From contig NZ_FOZS01000001.1 of assembly GCF_900116205.1 (NCBI RefSeq), forward strand, positions 682,001 to 746,000: a stretch of 64,000 bases of DNA. The letters run 5' to 3'. A program made the translations under genes and the position numbers. This document shows, piece by piece, positions 54,554-63,625 of the stretch; the stretch's first letter is position 1; every line of letters begins with the position of its first letter. The stretch comes from Halostagnicola kamekurae (GTDB taxonomy: Archaea > Halobacteriota > Halobacteria > Halobacteriales > Natrialbaceae). Under the pieces are notes generated by a model that was not told the origin of the DNA, made no database searches, and worked only from the letters and a program-made list of their open reading frames with translations.

Positions 54554-55618
54554 ATGGACTACGATCGAATCGCCGATCTGTCGGTCGCGATCGACTCGGT
54601 TTCGACGGAGCGACTCGAGGCCGATACGACCAGCGGCTTCACCCGGGTGACGACGCTGTTTTCGCTGTCCGGCCCCGCCGAAAACGGCCGAACGGCGACG
54701 GGGACGGGCGAGGACGTCACCTACGAAACGGACGAACACCACGCGCTAGCCGAAACCGGACTCGAGGATCTCTCCGGCGAGTACACGATCGACTCCTTCT
54801 CGGCCCGCCTCGCCGACGCCGATCTCTTTCCTGCGGGCGCTCCCGACCGCGAGGTGTTCCGGAACTACCGCCGCTGGGGGCTCGAGAGCGCCGCGCTCGA
54901 TCTGGCGCTCCGGCAGGCGGGGACGGATCTGGGAACCGAACTCGGGCGCTCGCTCGATCCGGTTCGGTTCGTCGCCAGCACCCGCCTCGGCGAGCCGCCC
55001 TCGACGGATCGTCTCGAGACGCTGCGCGAACGCGTTCCCGACCTCGAGTTCAAACTCGATCCGACGCCGGAGTGGGACGACCCGGTCGTCGCGGCGGTTA
55101 CGAACACGGCACCAGTTCGGATTCTCGATCTCAAGGGCCAGTACGAGGGGACCGACGTGGACGTGCCCGCAGATCCGGCGCTGTATCGTCGCGTGCTCGA
55201 GGCGTTCCCCGAGGCGATCGTCGAGGACCCCGCACTGACCTCGGAGACCGAGGACCTCTTCGACGACCCCGACGTGCGCGATCGAGTCTCCTGGGACGCG
55301 CCGATCCACGGCCTCGAGGACGTCGAGGCGCTCCCCTGGGAACCGAAGTGGCTCAACATCAAGCCCTCTCGATTCGGCTCGCTCGAGTCGCTGCTCGAGA
55401 CCATCGCGTTCTGCGACGAACGCGACATTCGCCTCTACGGCGGGGGCCAGTTCGAACTCGGCGTCGGTCGGACACAGATCCAAACGCTGGCCTCGTTGTA
55501 CTATCCCGAGACGCCGAACGACGTCGCGCCGCGGGCGTACAACGTCCCCGAGATCACCGACGAGTTGCCGGCGAGCCCGCTCGAGATTCCCACCGAATCC
55601 GACGGGTTCGGCTGGTGA
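54554..55618 (+). CDS. enolase-superfamily (MR/MLE) enzyme
   Basis: 354 residues. It has the TIM-barrel ligand pattern of the superfamily: LEFKLDPTPEW (Lys), RILDLKGQYEG (Asp), EAIVEDPALTSE (Glu) and WLNIKPSRFGSL (Lys), then IRLYGGGQFELGVGR. These acids would bind magnesium and the lysines abstract a proton. o-Succinylbenzoate synthase, N-acylamino acid racemase or dipeptide epimerase are possible; I cannot choose. Start 54554 follows a 7-base gap from a TATA-like CATATCCC stretch. Confidence 0.85.
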   Translation: MDYDRIADLSVAIDSVSTERLEADTTSGFTRVTTLFSLSGPAENGRTATGTGEDVTYETDEHHALAETGLEDLSGEYTIDSFSARLADADLFPAGAPDREVFRNYRRWGLESAALDLALRQAGTDLGTELGRSLDPVRFVASTRLGEPPSTDRLETLRERVPDLEFKLDPTPEWDDPVVAAVTNTAPVRILDLKGQYEGTDVDVPADPALYRRVLEAFPEAIVEDPALTSETEDLFDDPDVRDRVSWDAPIHGLEDVEALPWEPKWLNIKPSRFGSLESLLETIAFCDERDIRLYGGGQFELGVGRTQIQTLASLYYPETPNDVAPRAYNVPEITDELPASPLEIPTESDGFGW

Positions 55619-55684
55619 ACGAGTCGGAATCGGCCGCTCGTCCGATCCAAACGGTTTATGCCGTTCGGTTGATTATCCCGGCGT

Positions 55685-56059
55685 ATGGCGAAACAGCAGC
55701 AAGAAGTTCGCGATCTCCAGGAAGGAAGCTACGTCGTCATCGAGGATACGGCGTGTAAGATCAACGACTACAGCACGGCAAAGCCGGGCAAACACGGCAG
55801 CGCTAAGGCCCGCATCGAAGCCGAGGGGGTCTTCGACGGCAAGAAGCGATCGCTCTCCCAGCCGGTCGACGCGAAGATCTGGGTCCCGATCATCGAGCGC
55901 AAACAGGGCCAGATCGTCTCCGTCGACGGCGACGACATGCAGGTGATGGACCTAGAGACCTACGAAACCATTACGATGCGTGTCCCCGACGACGAGGACG
56001 TTTCGCCCGACGAGAACATCGAATACCTCGAGATGGAAGACCAGCGGAAGATCGTCTAA
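55685..56059 (+). CDS. translation factor aIF5A
   Basis: 124 residues. The hypusine loop [16 protein letters not shown] has the modifiable lysine at residue 36 (PGKHG). The C-terminal OB fold begins near [18 protein letters not shown]. aIF5A relieves ribosome stalling and needs the lysine converted to deoxyhypusine or hypusine. The stop codon overlaps the next ATG by one base (TAATG at 56057-56061), so it is in an operon with the agmatinase-family gene. Confidence 0.96.
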   Translation: MAKQQQEVRDLQEGSYVVIEDTACKINDYSTAKPGKHGSAKARIEAEGVFDGKKRSLSQPVDAKIWVPIIERKQGQIVSVDGDDMQVMDLETYETITMRVPDDEDVSPDENIEYLEMEDQRKIV

Positions 56060-56961
56060 TGTTTCCCGGGGCGGCCGACTACCGACGAGCCGAGACGAGC
56101 GGGCGAGAGCCCGACGCGGACTTCGTGGTCGTCGGCGCGCCCCTGGACGCCTCGACGACCTTTCAGCCGGGGGCCCGATTCGGTCCCCGTCGCATTCGAA
56201 CCTTCTCCGAAAGTTACGACGATTACGACCGCCGTACGGACCAGCACTTCTCCGAGCTACGGGTCTTCGACGACGGCGACGTTCGCGCGTGGGACGACGC
56301 GGCGGAGTACCTCGAGTTCCTTGAAGGGACGCTCACCGACGTGGTCTGGGACGACGCCGTTCCCCTGCTGCTCGGGGGCGAACACACCGTCTCGCTGGCC
56401 GGCGTTCGCGCCGTCGAACCCGATGTGTTCGTCTGTCTCGACGCGCACCTCGACCTCCGAGACGAGTACGACGGCAACGACCTCTCTCACGCCTGTGTCA
56501 CCCGGCGCATCCTCGAGAGCGTCGACTCGGTCGAGGAGGCGATCGTTATCGGGGCCAGAACCGGCAGCGAGGCCGAGTGGGAGCGCGCCGAGGCCGCGGA
56601 CGTGACGGTCGTTCCGCCGGAGGCGGTGTCGAGCCCCGACTCGCTGCTCGAGTCCGACTCGGCCTCGAACCCCGAATCCGTCTCGGCCCCGGACCTCGAG
56701 TCGATGCTCGACGAACGGGACGCCTACCTGAGCGTCGACATCGACGCCGTCGATCCCGCCTACGCGCCGGGTACGGGAACCATGGAACCGTTCGGCCTCG
56801 AGCCCCGGGAACTCCGTTCGGTCGTGCGCGCCGTCGCGCCTGCCGCGAGCGGGTTCGACGTCGTCGAAGTGAACGACCGCGACGACGGTCAGGCGGCGGC
56901 GCTCGCCGGAAAGCTCCTCCGCGAGTTCGCGTTTTCGGCCGCCGCCGAACGTGGGGAGTGA
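56059..56961 (+). CDS. speB: agmatinase/arginase-family ureohydrolase, hypusine-associated
   Basis: 300 residues. The manganese ligands are visible in LLGGEHTVSLAG, VCLDAHLDLRDEYDGNDLSH and YLSVDIDAVDPAYAPGTGTM. It hydrolyses a guanidino group to release urea. In Haloferax this gene has been proposed to act on aIF5A carrying an agmatine-derived group (deoxyhypusine pathway), which fits its overlap with the aIF5A gene here. Ser/Pro/Asp-rich insertion (SSPDSLLESDSASNPESVSA) is unusual. Start is the ATG in the aIF5A stop. Confidence 0.92.
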   Translation: MFPGAADYRRAETSGREPDADFVVVGAPLDASTTFQPGARFGPRRIRTFSESYDDYDRRTDQHFSELRVFDDGDVRAWDDAAEYLEFLEGTLTDVVWDDAVPLLLGGEHTVSLAGVRAVEPDVFVCLDAHLDLRDEYDGNDLSHACVTRRILESVDSVEEAIVIGARTGSEAEWERAEAADVTVVPPEAVSSPDSLLESDSASNPESVSAPDLESMLDERDAYLSVDIDAVDPAYAPGTGTMEPFGLEPRELRSVVRAVAPAASGFDVVEVNDRDDGQAAALAGKLLREFAFSAAAERGE

Positions 56962-57083
56962 CGGTTCTCGGTCGCGGTCCGTTTCTCCGCGGGTGGGTGC
57001 TCGATCGACGATAGCACCGCAGCCCTCGGGCGATGGCACTCTCGACGCACACTTACAAGTCTCGGGAGTTCGAATCCCCGCGT

Positions 57084-57851
57084 ATGGAACTCGCCGAATT
57101 CTCGGCTCGACTCGACGAGGAACTCCGGACGGCCGATTATGCGGATATCGATGCGAGCGCGAACGGACTCCAGGTCGGCCCCGCCGAGGGCGAACTCGAG
57201 CACGTCGCCTTCGCCGTCGACGGTGTCGCCGAAACTATCGAGGGAGCGATCGACGCCGGTGCCGACGCGCTGGTCGTCCACCACGGTATCTCTTGGGGCG
57301 GCTTCGACCGCGTGACGGGTCGGAAGTACGAACGCATCGCACCGCTGATCGAAAACGACGTCGCGCTGTACGTCTCGCATCTCCCGCTGGACGGCCACCA
57401 GGACCACGGTAACGCGGCCGGGGTCGCCGACGTGTTGGGTCTCGAGAACCGCTCGCCGTTCGGTGAACTCGGGCCGGAGTACATCGGCCAGCGCGGGACC
57501 GCCCTCGAGTCGTTCTCGCTCGAATCGGTCTGTGACCGCCTCGAGTCGGAACTCGATACGGGCGATCGACAGGTACGGGGTCTCGGATTCGGGCCCGAGG
57601 AGATCTCGGAAGTCGCGATCGTCACCGGCAGCGGAACCGACTGGCTCGAGGACGCCGTCGACGCGGGCGTCGACGCGTTCGTCACCGGGGAGGGGAAACA
57701 GAAAGTCTACCACGAGGCTCAGGAGGCGGGTATCAACGTCGTACTGGCGGGCCACTACGCGACCGAAACGTTCGGCGTCCAGTCGCTTCAGGAGTTGGTC
57801 GAGGAGTGGGGCCTCGAGACGACGTATCTCGACGTGCCGACCGGGCTATAG
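57084..57851 (+). CDS. Nif3-like dinuclear metal centre protein
   Basis: 255 residues. LVVHHGISWGGFDRVTGRKY and YVSHLPLDGHQDHGNAAGVA carry the metal-binding histidines; FVTGEGKQKVYHEAQEAGIN and VLAGHYATETFGVQSLQELV are the C-terminal conserved part. Nif3-like proteins form hexamers with two metals; some have GTP cyclohydrolase-like relatives and no certain role. Start 57084 (MELAEFSARL) fits. It follows the agmatinase gene by 122 bp. Confidence 0.9.
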   Translation: MELAEFSARLDEELRTADYADIDASANGLQVGPAEGELEHVAFAVDGVAETIEGAIDAGADALVVHHGISWGGFDRVTGRKYERIAPLIENDVALYVSHLPLDGHQDHGNAAGVADVLGLENRSPFGELGPEYIGQRGTALESFSLESVCDRLESELDTGDRQVRGLGFGPEEISEVAIVTGSGTDWLEDAVDAGVDAFVTGEGKQKVYHEAQEAGINVVLAGHYATETFGVQSLQELVEEWGLETTYLDVPTGL

Positions 57852-57950
57852 TTCCCTTCATCTCCTCCGTTAGTCGTTGATCCATTCCTTGTGAAATCCA
57901 CAACCATTTATGTGAAAATATTTATTGAATTTCCGAATCCACATTCCGAT

Positions 57951-58469
57951 ATGGCTTCGCCGTTGTCTCTCAGACGATACCGGCCCGCCGATACCGACCG
58001 AATTCTTGAACTCCACGAGGAAGCGATGCGGGATGTCGGATCGTTCATCGACGGCGCACCGGACCCGGATCTCGAGGATATCGAAGGGGCGTATCTCGAG
58101 AACGGGGGCGATTTTCTCGTCGGTGAAGTCGATACTCAAATCGTTGCAATGGGTGCGTTTCGACCCGCAGAGGGGTATATCACGGAGTTTTTCGAGGACC
58201 TCTCCGACACGACGGCGGAACTTAAACGGATGCGCGTCGACCCGGCCCACCAACGGCGAGGGCACGGCCAACGAGTGTATGACGCCCTCGAACGACGCGC
58301 GATCGAAGCAGGCTATTCAGACATCGTTCTCGATACGACGCCCAAACAAACCGGCGCACAGCGGTTCTACGAGAGCAATTCGTTCGAAGAGGTACAACGA
58401 CGGCAGGTCGAGTTTTGCGGGGACGAGTTCACGATGATTCTGTATCGAAAATCGTTCCCGAACGACTAG
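57951..58469 (+). CDS. GNAT-family N-acetyltransferase
   Basis: 172 residues. RMRVDPAHQRRGHGQRVYDA is the acetyl-CoA-binding motif A, followed by FYESNSFEEVQRRQ. It acetylates an unknown amine or protein. Start 57951 (MASPLSLRRYRPAD) matches GNAT N-termini. Upstream there is AT-rich AACCATTTATGTGAAAATA, a likely TATA, so it probably has its own promoter within the hypusine cluster. Confidence 0.87.
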   Translation: MASPLSLRRYRPADTDRILELHEEAMRDVGSFIDGAPDPDLEDIEGAYLENGGDFLVGEVDTQIVAMGAFRPAEGYITEFFEDLSDTTAELKRMRVDPAHQRRGHGQRVYDALERRAIEAGYSDIVLDTTPKQTGAQRFYESNSFEEVQRRQVEFCGDEFTMILYRKSFPND

Positions 58470-58527
58470 CCCCGCCCTCGAGCGCAGAACCGCGGCGTTC
58501 AACACGATCGGTCCCCCATCCGCGAGT

Positions 58528-59595
58528 ATGACCGACGAGCACGATCACGCTGACGCACGCGACGAGGGCGACCACGACGGCGAGCACGCCCACGGGTCGG
58601 ACGAGGGCCGAGAGACGTTCTCCTACGACCCGATCGGCCACGCCGAGGCTCGAGCCGGGATGACCGTCGGCGAACTGGCAGACGAATACGGGAACGCGGG
58701 CGTCGGCGCGGCGAACATCCACGAGGCCGTCTCGGTCACGGAGGCGATGTTCGACGACGGCGTGACTGTCTTCTTCGGCCTCGCGGGCGCGATGGTGCCG
58801 ACCGGAATGCGACGCATCGTCGCCGACCTGATTCGGGATGGCTACATCGACGCGCTCGTGACGACCGGGGCAAACCTGACCCACGACAGCATCGAGGCGA
58901 TCGGGGGCAAACACCACCACGGATCGGTGACTGCCGAGGGGAAGACCGAGCGCGAGCACGACGAGACGCTGCGCGACGAGGGCGTCGATCGGATTTACAA
59001 CGTCTACCTTCCGCAGGAGTTCTTCGCCACGTTCGAGTCCCACCTCCGGGAGGAGGTCTTCCCGCCGCTCGAGGCCGAGGGCGTCGTCCCTATCCAACGG
59101 CTGACCGAAGAACTCGGACGGGCCAACGCGGCGGTCAACGACCGGGAGAACGTCGCGGAGGGCCCCGGTATCGCCGCCGCGGCCTACGAGAACGACGTAC
59201 CGATCTACTGTCCGGCGATTCAGGACTCGGTGCTCGGCCTGCAGGCGTGGATGTACTCCCAGACGAGCGACTTCTCGCTCGACGCGCTCGCCGACATGAC
59301 CGCGCTGACCGACATCGCCTACGATTCCGAGGAGGCGGGCGCGTTCGTCGTCGGCGGCGGCGTCCCGAAGAACTTCACCCTCCAGACGATGCTCGTCACG
59401 CCCGGCGCGTACGACTACGCCGTCCAGTTGACGATGGACCCCAAACAGACAGGCGGTCTGTCGGGGGCCACTCTCGAGGAGGCGCGCTCGTGGGGCAAAC
59501 TCGAGAAAGACGCCCGAAACGTCTCGGTCTACGGCGACGCGACCATCTCGCTCCCGCTCGTGATCGCGGCCGCTCGAGAGCGCCTCGAGAACTGA
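58528..59595 (+). CDS. deoxyhypusine synthase
   Basis: 355 residues. VFFGLAGAMVPTGMRRIVAD, LVTTGANLTHDSIEAIGG, FVVGGGVPKNFTLQ and the active-site SWGKLEKDA (Lys near residue 324) are characteristic. It transfers an aminobutyl-type group from spermidine, or from agmatine in haloarchaea, to the aIF5A lysine via an enzyme-lysine imine. The N-terminus has a His/Asp-rich extension (DEHDHADARDEGDHDGEHAH), possibly metal binding. It is 2.5 kb downstream of the aIF5A gene. Confidence 0.94.
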   Translation: MTDEHDHADARDEGDHDGEHAHGSDEGRETFSYDPIGHAEARAGMTVGELADEYGNAGVGAANIHEAVSVTEAMFDDGVTVFFGLAGAMVPTGMRRIVADLIRDGYIDALVTTGANLTHDSIEAIGGKHHHGSVTAEGKTEREHDETLRDEGVDRIYNVYLPQEFFATFESHLREEVFPPLEAEGVVPIQRLTEELGRANAAVNDRENVAEGPGIAAAAYENDVPIYCPAIQDSVLGLQAWMYSQTSDFSLDALADMTALTDIAYDSEEAGAFVVGGGVPKNFTLQTMLVTPGAYDYAVQLTMDPKQTGGLSGATLEEARSWGKLEKDARNVSVYGDATISLPLVIAAARERLEN

Positions 59596-59631
59596 GCCGT
59601 CTCCCGCACCGCTTTTCGCCGCCTACACTGC

Positions 59632-60423
59632 TCACTCGAGGTCGCTCGCCTCGAGCGGTCGCGCCCGGTCCCAGTAGCGTTCGTGGAGATCCCGTCCCCA
59701 CGCGCGAACCCGTTCGTCGTCGGTGTCGAGCGCCGCTTGCAACACCCCGTCGTCGTCTCGAACCATGAGGCTGAGCACGTCGTCGGCGATGGTCACGGCG
59801 TGGGGAACGTCGCCGTCGACGACGCGAACCGCGGCCCGGTCGGCCTCGAGGAGGTCGCAAAGCAGGTCCCCGAGAGACTGGTCGTCCGCGAGGGCGTCGA
59901 TCGCGGTCGTCGAGAAGACGCCGTCGAAGCGCTGTCCGTTCTCGTTGACCCCCCGGTGGATCGTCTCGAGGCTCCGCTCGTTGAACGCGTGGGAGACGAT
60001 TCGAACGGAATCGGCGCCTCGGATCGTGTCCGTGACCCGGCTGACCGGCGCGCCCGGTCGCGTCTGGGACGGAACGGTGATCGTCGCGTCCCTGAGCGCG
60101 AGCAGGTCGAAGTCCATCTCGTCGGTCGGCAACCACGGAACCACGTCTCGCAGGGTCAGTTCCGTCTCGACGATCTCCCGCAGGTCCGTAAAGCCGGCCG
60201 CGACGAGCCGTCCGGTGGCGGTCACGTCGTAGCCCTCGTCCATCCTCGCGATCCAGTTCCGGTCCTCGAAATCCCGAAGGATGCGCCCGAGCGTCGGCTG
60301 TGAGGCCCCCGTCTCGCCCTCGAGTTCGCGCCGCGTGGCCGGCGCGTCCCGGAGCGCGTTCAACACCGCGATCCGATTCGGAGAGAGCGCGAGAAATTCG
60401 ATCTCCTCGAGTGCGCGGTCCAT
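59632..60423 (-). CDS. winged-helix transcriptional regulator
   Basis: 263 residues. The N-terminal winged helix reads LSPNRIAVLNALRDAPATRR, then ELEGETGASQPTLGRILRDF and NWIARMDEGYDVTATGRLVA. The C-terminal part is the HVO-type sensor domain seen in many haloarchaeal regulators (ADSVRIVSHAFNERSLETIH). It diverges from the EamA transporter. A GTGAA-N5-TTCAC dyad upstream of its start overlaps a probable TATA and may be its operator. Confidence 0.83.
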   Translation of the reverse strand: MDRALEEIEFLALSPNRIAVLNALRDAPATRRELEGETGASQPTLGRILRDFEDRNWIARMDEGYDVTATGRLVAAGFTDLREIVETELTLRDVVPWLPTDEMDFDLLALRDATITVPSQTRPGAPVSRVTDTIRGADSVRIVSHAFNERSLETIHRGVNENGQRFDGVFSTTAIDALADDQSLGDLLCDLLEADRAAVRVVDGDVPHAVTIADDVLSLMVRDDDGVLQAALDTDDERVRAWGRDLHERYWDRARPLEASDLE

Positions 60424-60463
60424 ACGCGTCGTTTGCCCCCTCGATAGAAATGCGTTTTGGGCC

Positions 60464-60478
60464 GTGAATAAATTTCAC
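60464..60478. promoter_or_regulatory. inverted repeat over a TATA-like element
   Basis: GTGAA-TAAAT-TTCAC at 60464-60478, with one further GTGAA copy at 60482-60486. The AT-rich spacer overlaps the likely TATA box of the leftward regulator gene starting at 60423. The symmetry is seen directly; operator function for the adjacent regulator or transporter is inferred. Confidence 0.5.
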
Positions 60479-60653
60479 ACCGTGAACGATTGCGCCGCTC
60501 GAAAGGATAGCGCGCCGCACCACTGTTTCTTACTCTGAAATATTTACTGAATTAATTTACGTGCGTCGGCCTCGTTCGGTCACATACACGATGATCTGGA
60601 ACCTCCTTTCGTCTATTCGGACTGCTCGAGAACCGTGTCGGGTGGTGAGCTAG

Positions 60654-61646
60654 ATGTCCCGAACGCGGGTCGCCGTTTCGTTCGTCCTCGCGAGCGTCTT
60701 CTTCGGCGGGACGTTCGTCGCCGCGAAAGCGGGACAGGCGTACATCCCGCCGCTGCTTTTCGTCGCGTTGCGCTTCGATATCGCGGCCGTTCTTCTCCTC
60801 GCGTACGCCGCAGTGACGACGCCGCGAGCGGATCTCGTCCCGCGAACGCGAGGCGACATCGCCGGCATCATCGCCGCCGGCGTCTTCGCGATCGGACTGG
60901 CGAATGCGCTCCTGTTCGTCGGTCAGGGGTACGTCTCGAGCGCGGTCGGGTCGATCGTCTTCAGTCTCGTCCCGATCTTCTCGCCGCTTTTCGCCGGCGT
61001 CTTGCTCGCCGACGAGCGACTGACGCCAGCGGGGGCGGTCGGTACCGCGGTCGGACTCGTCGGCGTCGCGATGGTGATCGGAATCGATCCCGGGAACCTC
61101 TCGAGCGCGCTCGACTACGGCACCGCCATCGTCTTCGGCGGCGCCGTCAGCGCCGCGCTCGGCGGCGTCCTGATTCGACGCGCCGAGACGACGACCTCGA
61201 GTACGGTTCGAACCGCCTGGGCGCTTCCCGTCAGCGCGCTCTTGCTCCACGCGCTGAGTGTCGGCGCGGGCGAGTCGGCCGCCGCGATCGAGTGGACCGC
61301 CGGGGCGGTCGTCGCGCTGGTCTACGTCGGCGTCTTCGCTGGTGCGATCGCCTACATCGCGTACTTCGACCTCATCGACGAGGTCGGGGCGATCCGCTCG
61401 AGCCTCACCTTCTACGCCAGCCCCGCGGTCGCCGCGATCGGCGGGTGGCTCGTTCTGGGCGAACAGCTTTCGGGACTCGCGGTCGCCGGATTCGCGGTGA
61501 TCCTCGCGGGGTTCACGATCATCGGCTACCGCACGGTCGTGCCCGCACTCGAGGGAGCCGTTCTTCGGGCGATCCACCGCCTTCCGCCGATCCGCCTTCT
61601 GGGCGACGACCGCCGCGAGTCGGGGTTCGAGACCGACGGCGACTGA
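60654..61646 (+). CDS. EamA/DMT-family transporter
   Basis: 330 residues with ten hydrophobic segments in two EamA repeats: VFFGGTFVAAKAGQAYIPPL, SAVGSIVFSLVPIFSPLFAG and, in the second half, SSTVRTAWALPVSALLLHAL and SSLTFYASPAVAAIGGWLVL. It likely exports or imports small metabolites. The upstream gap contains TATA-like GAATTAATTTAC near 60548-60559. A divergent regulator precedes it. The C-terminus has a basic, cytoplasmic tail. Confidence 0.9.
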   Translation: MSRTRVAVSFVLASVFFGGTFVAAKAGQAYIPPLLFVALRFDIAAVLLLAYAAVTTPRADLVPRTRGDIAGIIAAGVFAIGLANALLFVGQGYVSSAVGSIVFSLVPIFSPLFAGVLLADERLTPAGAVGTAVGLVGVAMVIGIDPGNLSSALDYGTAIVFGGAVSAALGGVLIRRAETTTSSTVRTAWALPVSALLLHALSVGAGESAAAIEWTAGAVVALVYVGVFAGAIAYIAYFDLIDEVGAIRSSLTFYASPAVAAIGGWLVLGEQLSGLAVAGFAVILAGFTIIGYRTVVPALEGAVLRAIHRLPPIRLLGDDRRESGFETDGD

Positions 61647-61661
61647 CACTTGCGGTCGCCA

Positions 61662-61943
61662 CTACAGGACGTGATTTCGCACCGCCGCGACCGAGTGCGG
61701 CCAGTCGTCCTCGAGCGCTCCTAACGCGGCCTCGACTGCCGCCGGATTCGCCCGCATCCACGCCTCTTCCTCGTCGAGCGTCTCCGACCACTCCGCCTGC
61801 GAGTCGATGCCGAAATCAGCGGCCGTGTACGCGTCGCCGTCGACGGTGACGGTGCTGTGAACGTCGCCGCAGTTCGAACACCGCGTGGAAGCGATGATGA
61901 AGTACCGCTCGAGGCGTTTCGCGACCGAGTCGTGTTCGCTCAT
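61662..61943 (-). CDS. small CxxC protein of unknown function
   Basis: 93 residues. FIIASTRCSNCGDVHSTVTV has one CxxC pair; the rest is helical and acidic (EAWMRANPAAVEAALGALED). It resembles short haloarchaeal proteins without assigned function. It is convergent with the transporter (15 bp between stops). Another Cys pair is absent, so any metal site would be shared by a dimer. Confidence 0.7.
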   Translation of the reverse strand: MSEHDSVAKRLERYFIIASTRCSNCGDVHSTVTVDGDAYTAADFGIDSQAEWSETLDEEEAWMRANPAAVEAALGALEDDWPHSVAAVRNHVL

Positions 61944-61985
61944 AGCGGGTCTGGCCTTGTTTTCGCTTAAGAAGTCTCGGGGCGC

Positions 61986-62540
61986 TCACTCGAGCCACTC
62001 GGGCGTCCACTCGACGAGCCGCCGGCGAACGAGCGCGTACGCGACCGAGACGGCGATGCCGACGACGATGACGGCGCTCACCCAGCCGTCGAAGACGAGT
62101 AGCCCGGGCACCGCGAGCCCGACCGCCAGGGCGGCGTCTTCCGGAGCACCGTCGTATCGGATCCACCGACGCGGTCGGATCCACGTAGAGCGGACGTGAT
62201 CGTAGACTGCGCGCTCGCTTCGGTGAGTCCACGGGTCCATCTCGGGACCCCCTCCGAGCGCGTCGCTAGCCGAGTGGAGCCAGGCGGCGACCGCGGCGGC
62301 CGCGAGCGCGGCGGTGATCGCCGCCGGAACGAGCAGTGCGACGACGATACCGAGCGCGGCGAGGGGTGCGCCGAGCACGGGCGCGTGAAAGGTCCGCCGG
62401 TGCTCGAGGAAGAGATCGAAGTCGGGGGCGAGTCCGCCACAGATCGCGCCGACGGCGAGCGGGGCCGCGAGTTCGGGACCGGCGTAGGCGACCGGGGCGA
62501 CGACGGCCAGCCCCGCGAACACGTGCGTCGTCGCCATCAT
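61986..62540 (-). CDS. YdjM/DUF457-like membrane-bound hydrolase-related protein
   Basis: 184 residues. ATTHVFAGLAVVAPVAYAGP, then GGLAPDFDLFLEHRRTFHAP and AAWLHSASDALGG give the histidine/aspartate pattern and membrane helices of the LexA-binding, inner-membrane metal-dependent hydrolase family (YdjM-like). Two tandem ATGs (62540, 62537) could start it. It is encoded 42 bp upstream of the CxxC gene on the same strand. Confidence 0.83.
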   Translation of the reverse strand: MMATTHVFAGLAVVAPVAYAGPELAAPLAVGAICGGLAPDFDLFLEHRRTFHAPVLGAPLAALGIVVALLVPAAITAALAAAAVAAWLHSASDALGGGPEMDPWTHRSERAVYDHVRSTWIRPRRWIRYDGAPEDAALAVGLAVPGLLVFDGWVSAVIVVGIAVSVAYALVRRRLVEWTPEWLE

Positions 62541-62715
62541 ACCGGGACGGACGCCCGCGAGCGGGAAAACTGTGTGCGAATCGGCGGACGATTCGACGCA
62601 GCAATTATGGTTGCGTCCCGTCCTAGTCCGACCCGTCCGATGGCTGTCCGTCGCAGACGCGAACTCGCGTTCGAAATCTCGGTGGTGGAGCGATGACGTC
62701 CGCGGTGATGGGGCG

Positions 62716-63570
62716 ATGACGTTGCGCGAGCGAGCCGGGAGCGGCGAGCCGACCCACCGGCTCGTCACTCGGTCCCTTCCTGGGGTCAAAGATTGGGACG
62801 ACACCGGCCGCGTGACCGCCGAAAACCGGGTCGTCGATCTCCTCCTCGAGTACGGATCCGCTGTCCACCTTCGAATCGATTCGAAGCACGATCAGTTCGA
62901 AACCGTCAGCGGCGAGTTAGCGCGGGTGCCGGAATCGGAGCAAGTCTTCGCCGGCTCCGGACGGGAGTACCGGGCGTCGCTACCGACGGATCGGCCGCTC
63001 GTCGAGTCGGTGCTGGAGATCGCTGTCGGTGATACCGACGGGTGGACCGACCGCACGTTCTCCCTCGAGGCCTTCGCGATCCTGACCGAGCAGTCGTGGC
63101 TGTATTACTCGGTCCCTCACGAGACGCATATCCGCGAGTGCAACGCGAGCGAGCTCGACAGACTCGTCGCGACGCTGAACGAAGCGCTGGAGCGGGTCCC
63201 CGGATCGGCCGTCGTTCCCGTCGATGGGGTCGCCGCGTGGACGAGCGACGGAGCGAACTACAAACTGACGTGGGATCGTCTGAAGCGCGATCCGAACGCC
63301 AACGGCTATGTTGCGTACGATCTCGAGCGCCTCCAGCGCGTTCGCGTGGCAACGACGGAATCCGTCCTTCGGTTCGACTGGAAACCGGCGTCTGCCGAAT
63401 CGGTGTTCCGCCGAGCATGGTGGTGGCTTCGCGACTCCGAATCGGCGAGGCCGCCGACCCGCGTTCGCGTTCCCGACGCAGTGCGGGCTCGTGAGATCCT
63501 CGACGCGTTTGATCGGCTCCGATCGTCGCTCGCGTATTCGTACGAAGTAGGGAATCCCGGCTCGAGGTAG
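62716..63570 (+). CDS. conserved haloarchaeal protein of unknown function
   Basis: 284 residues starting MTLRERAGSGEPTHRLVTRS. Soluble, with Trp- and Arg-rich stretches (RRAWWWLRDSESARPPTRVR) and FDRLRSSLAYSYEVGNPG at the end. I recognise no domain. The start is uncertain because the frame is open back to 62572 and contains other starts, but those overlap the promoter of the divergent YdjM-like gene. Confidence 0.6.
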   Translation: MTLRERAGSGEPTHRLVTRSLPGVKDWDDTGRVTAENRVVDLLLEYGSAVHLRIDSKHDQFETVSGELARVPESEQVFAGSGREYRASLPTDRPLVESVLEIAVGDTDGWTDRTFSLEAFAILTEQSWLYYSVPHETHIRECNASELDRLVATLNEALERVPGSAVVPVDGVAAWTSDGANYKLTWDRLKRDPNANGYVAYDLERLQRVRVATTESVLRFDWKPASAESVFRRAWWWLRDSESARPPTRVRVPDAVRAREILDAFDRLRSSLAYSYEVGNPGSR

Positions 63571-63625
63571 CGGAGCTCGACTCAAGATAGCGGAGCTGGA
63601 CTCGAGGTAGTAGCGTTCGACTCGA

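Noticed and set aside
57047-57080. A tRNA-like stretch (CTTACAAG followed by a GTTCGAATC T-loop-like segment) just before the Nif3-like gene
   Set aside because: Spacing between the anticodon-like and T-loop-like parts is about 5 bases short, the stem has mismatches, and no acceptor or D-arm partner is found. Probably chance or an old remnant.
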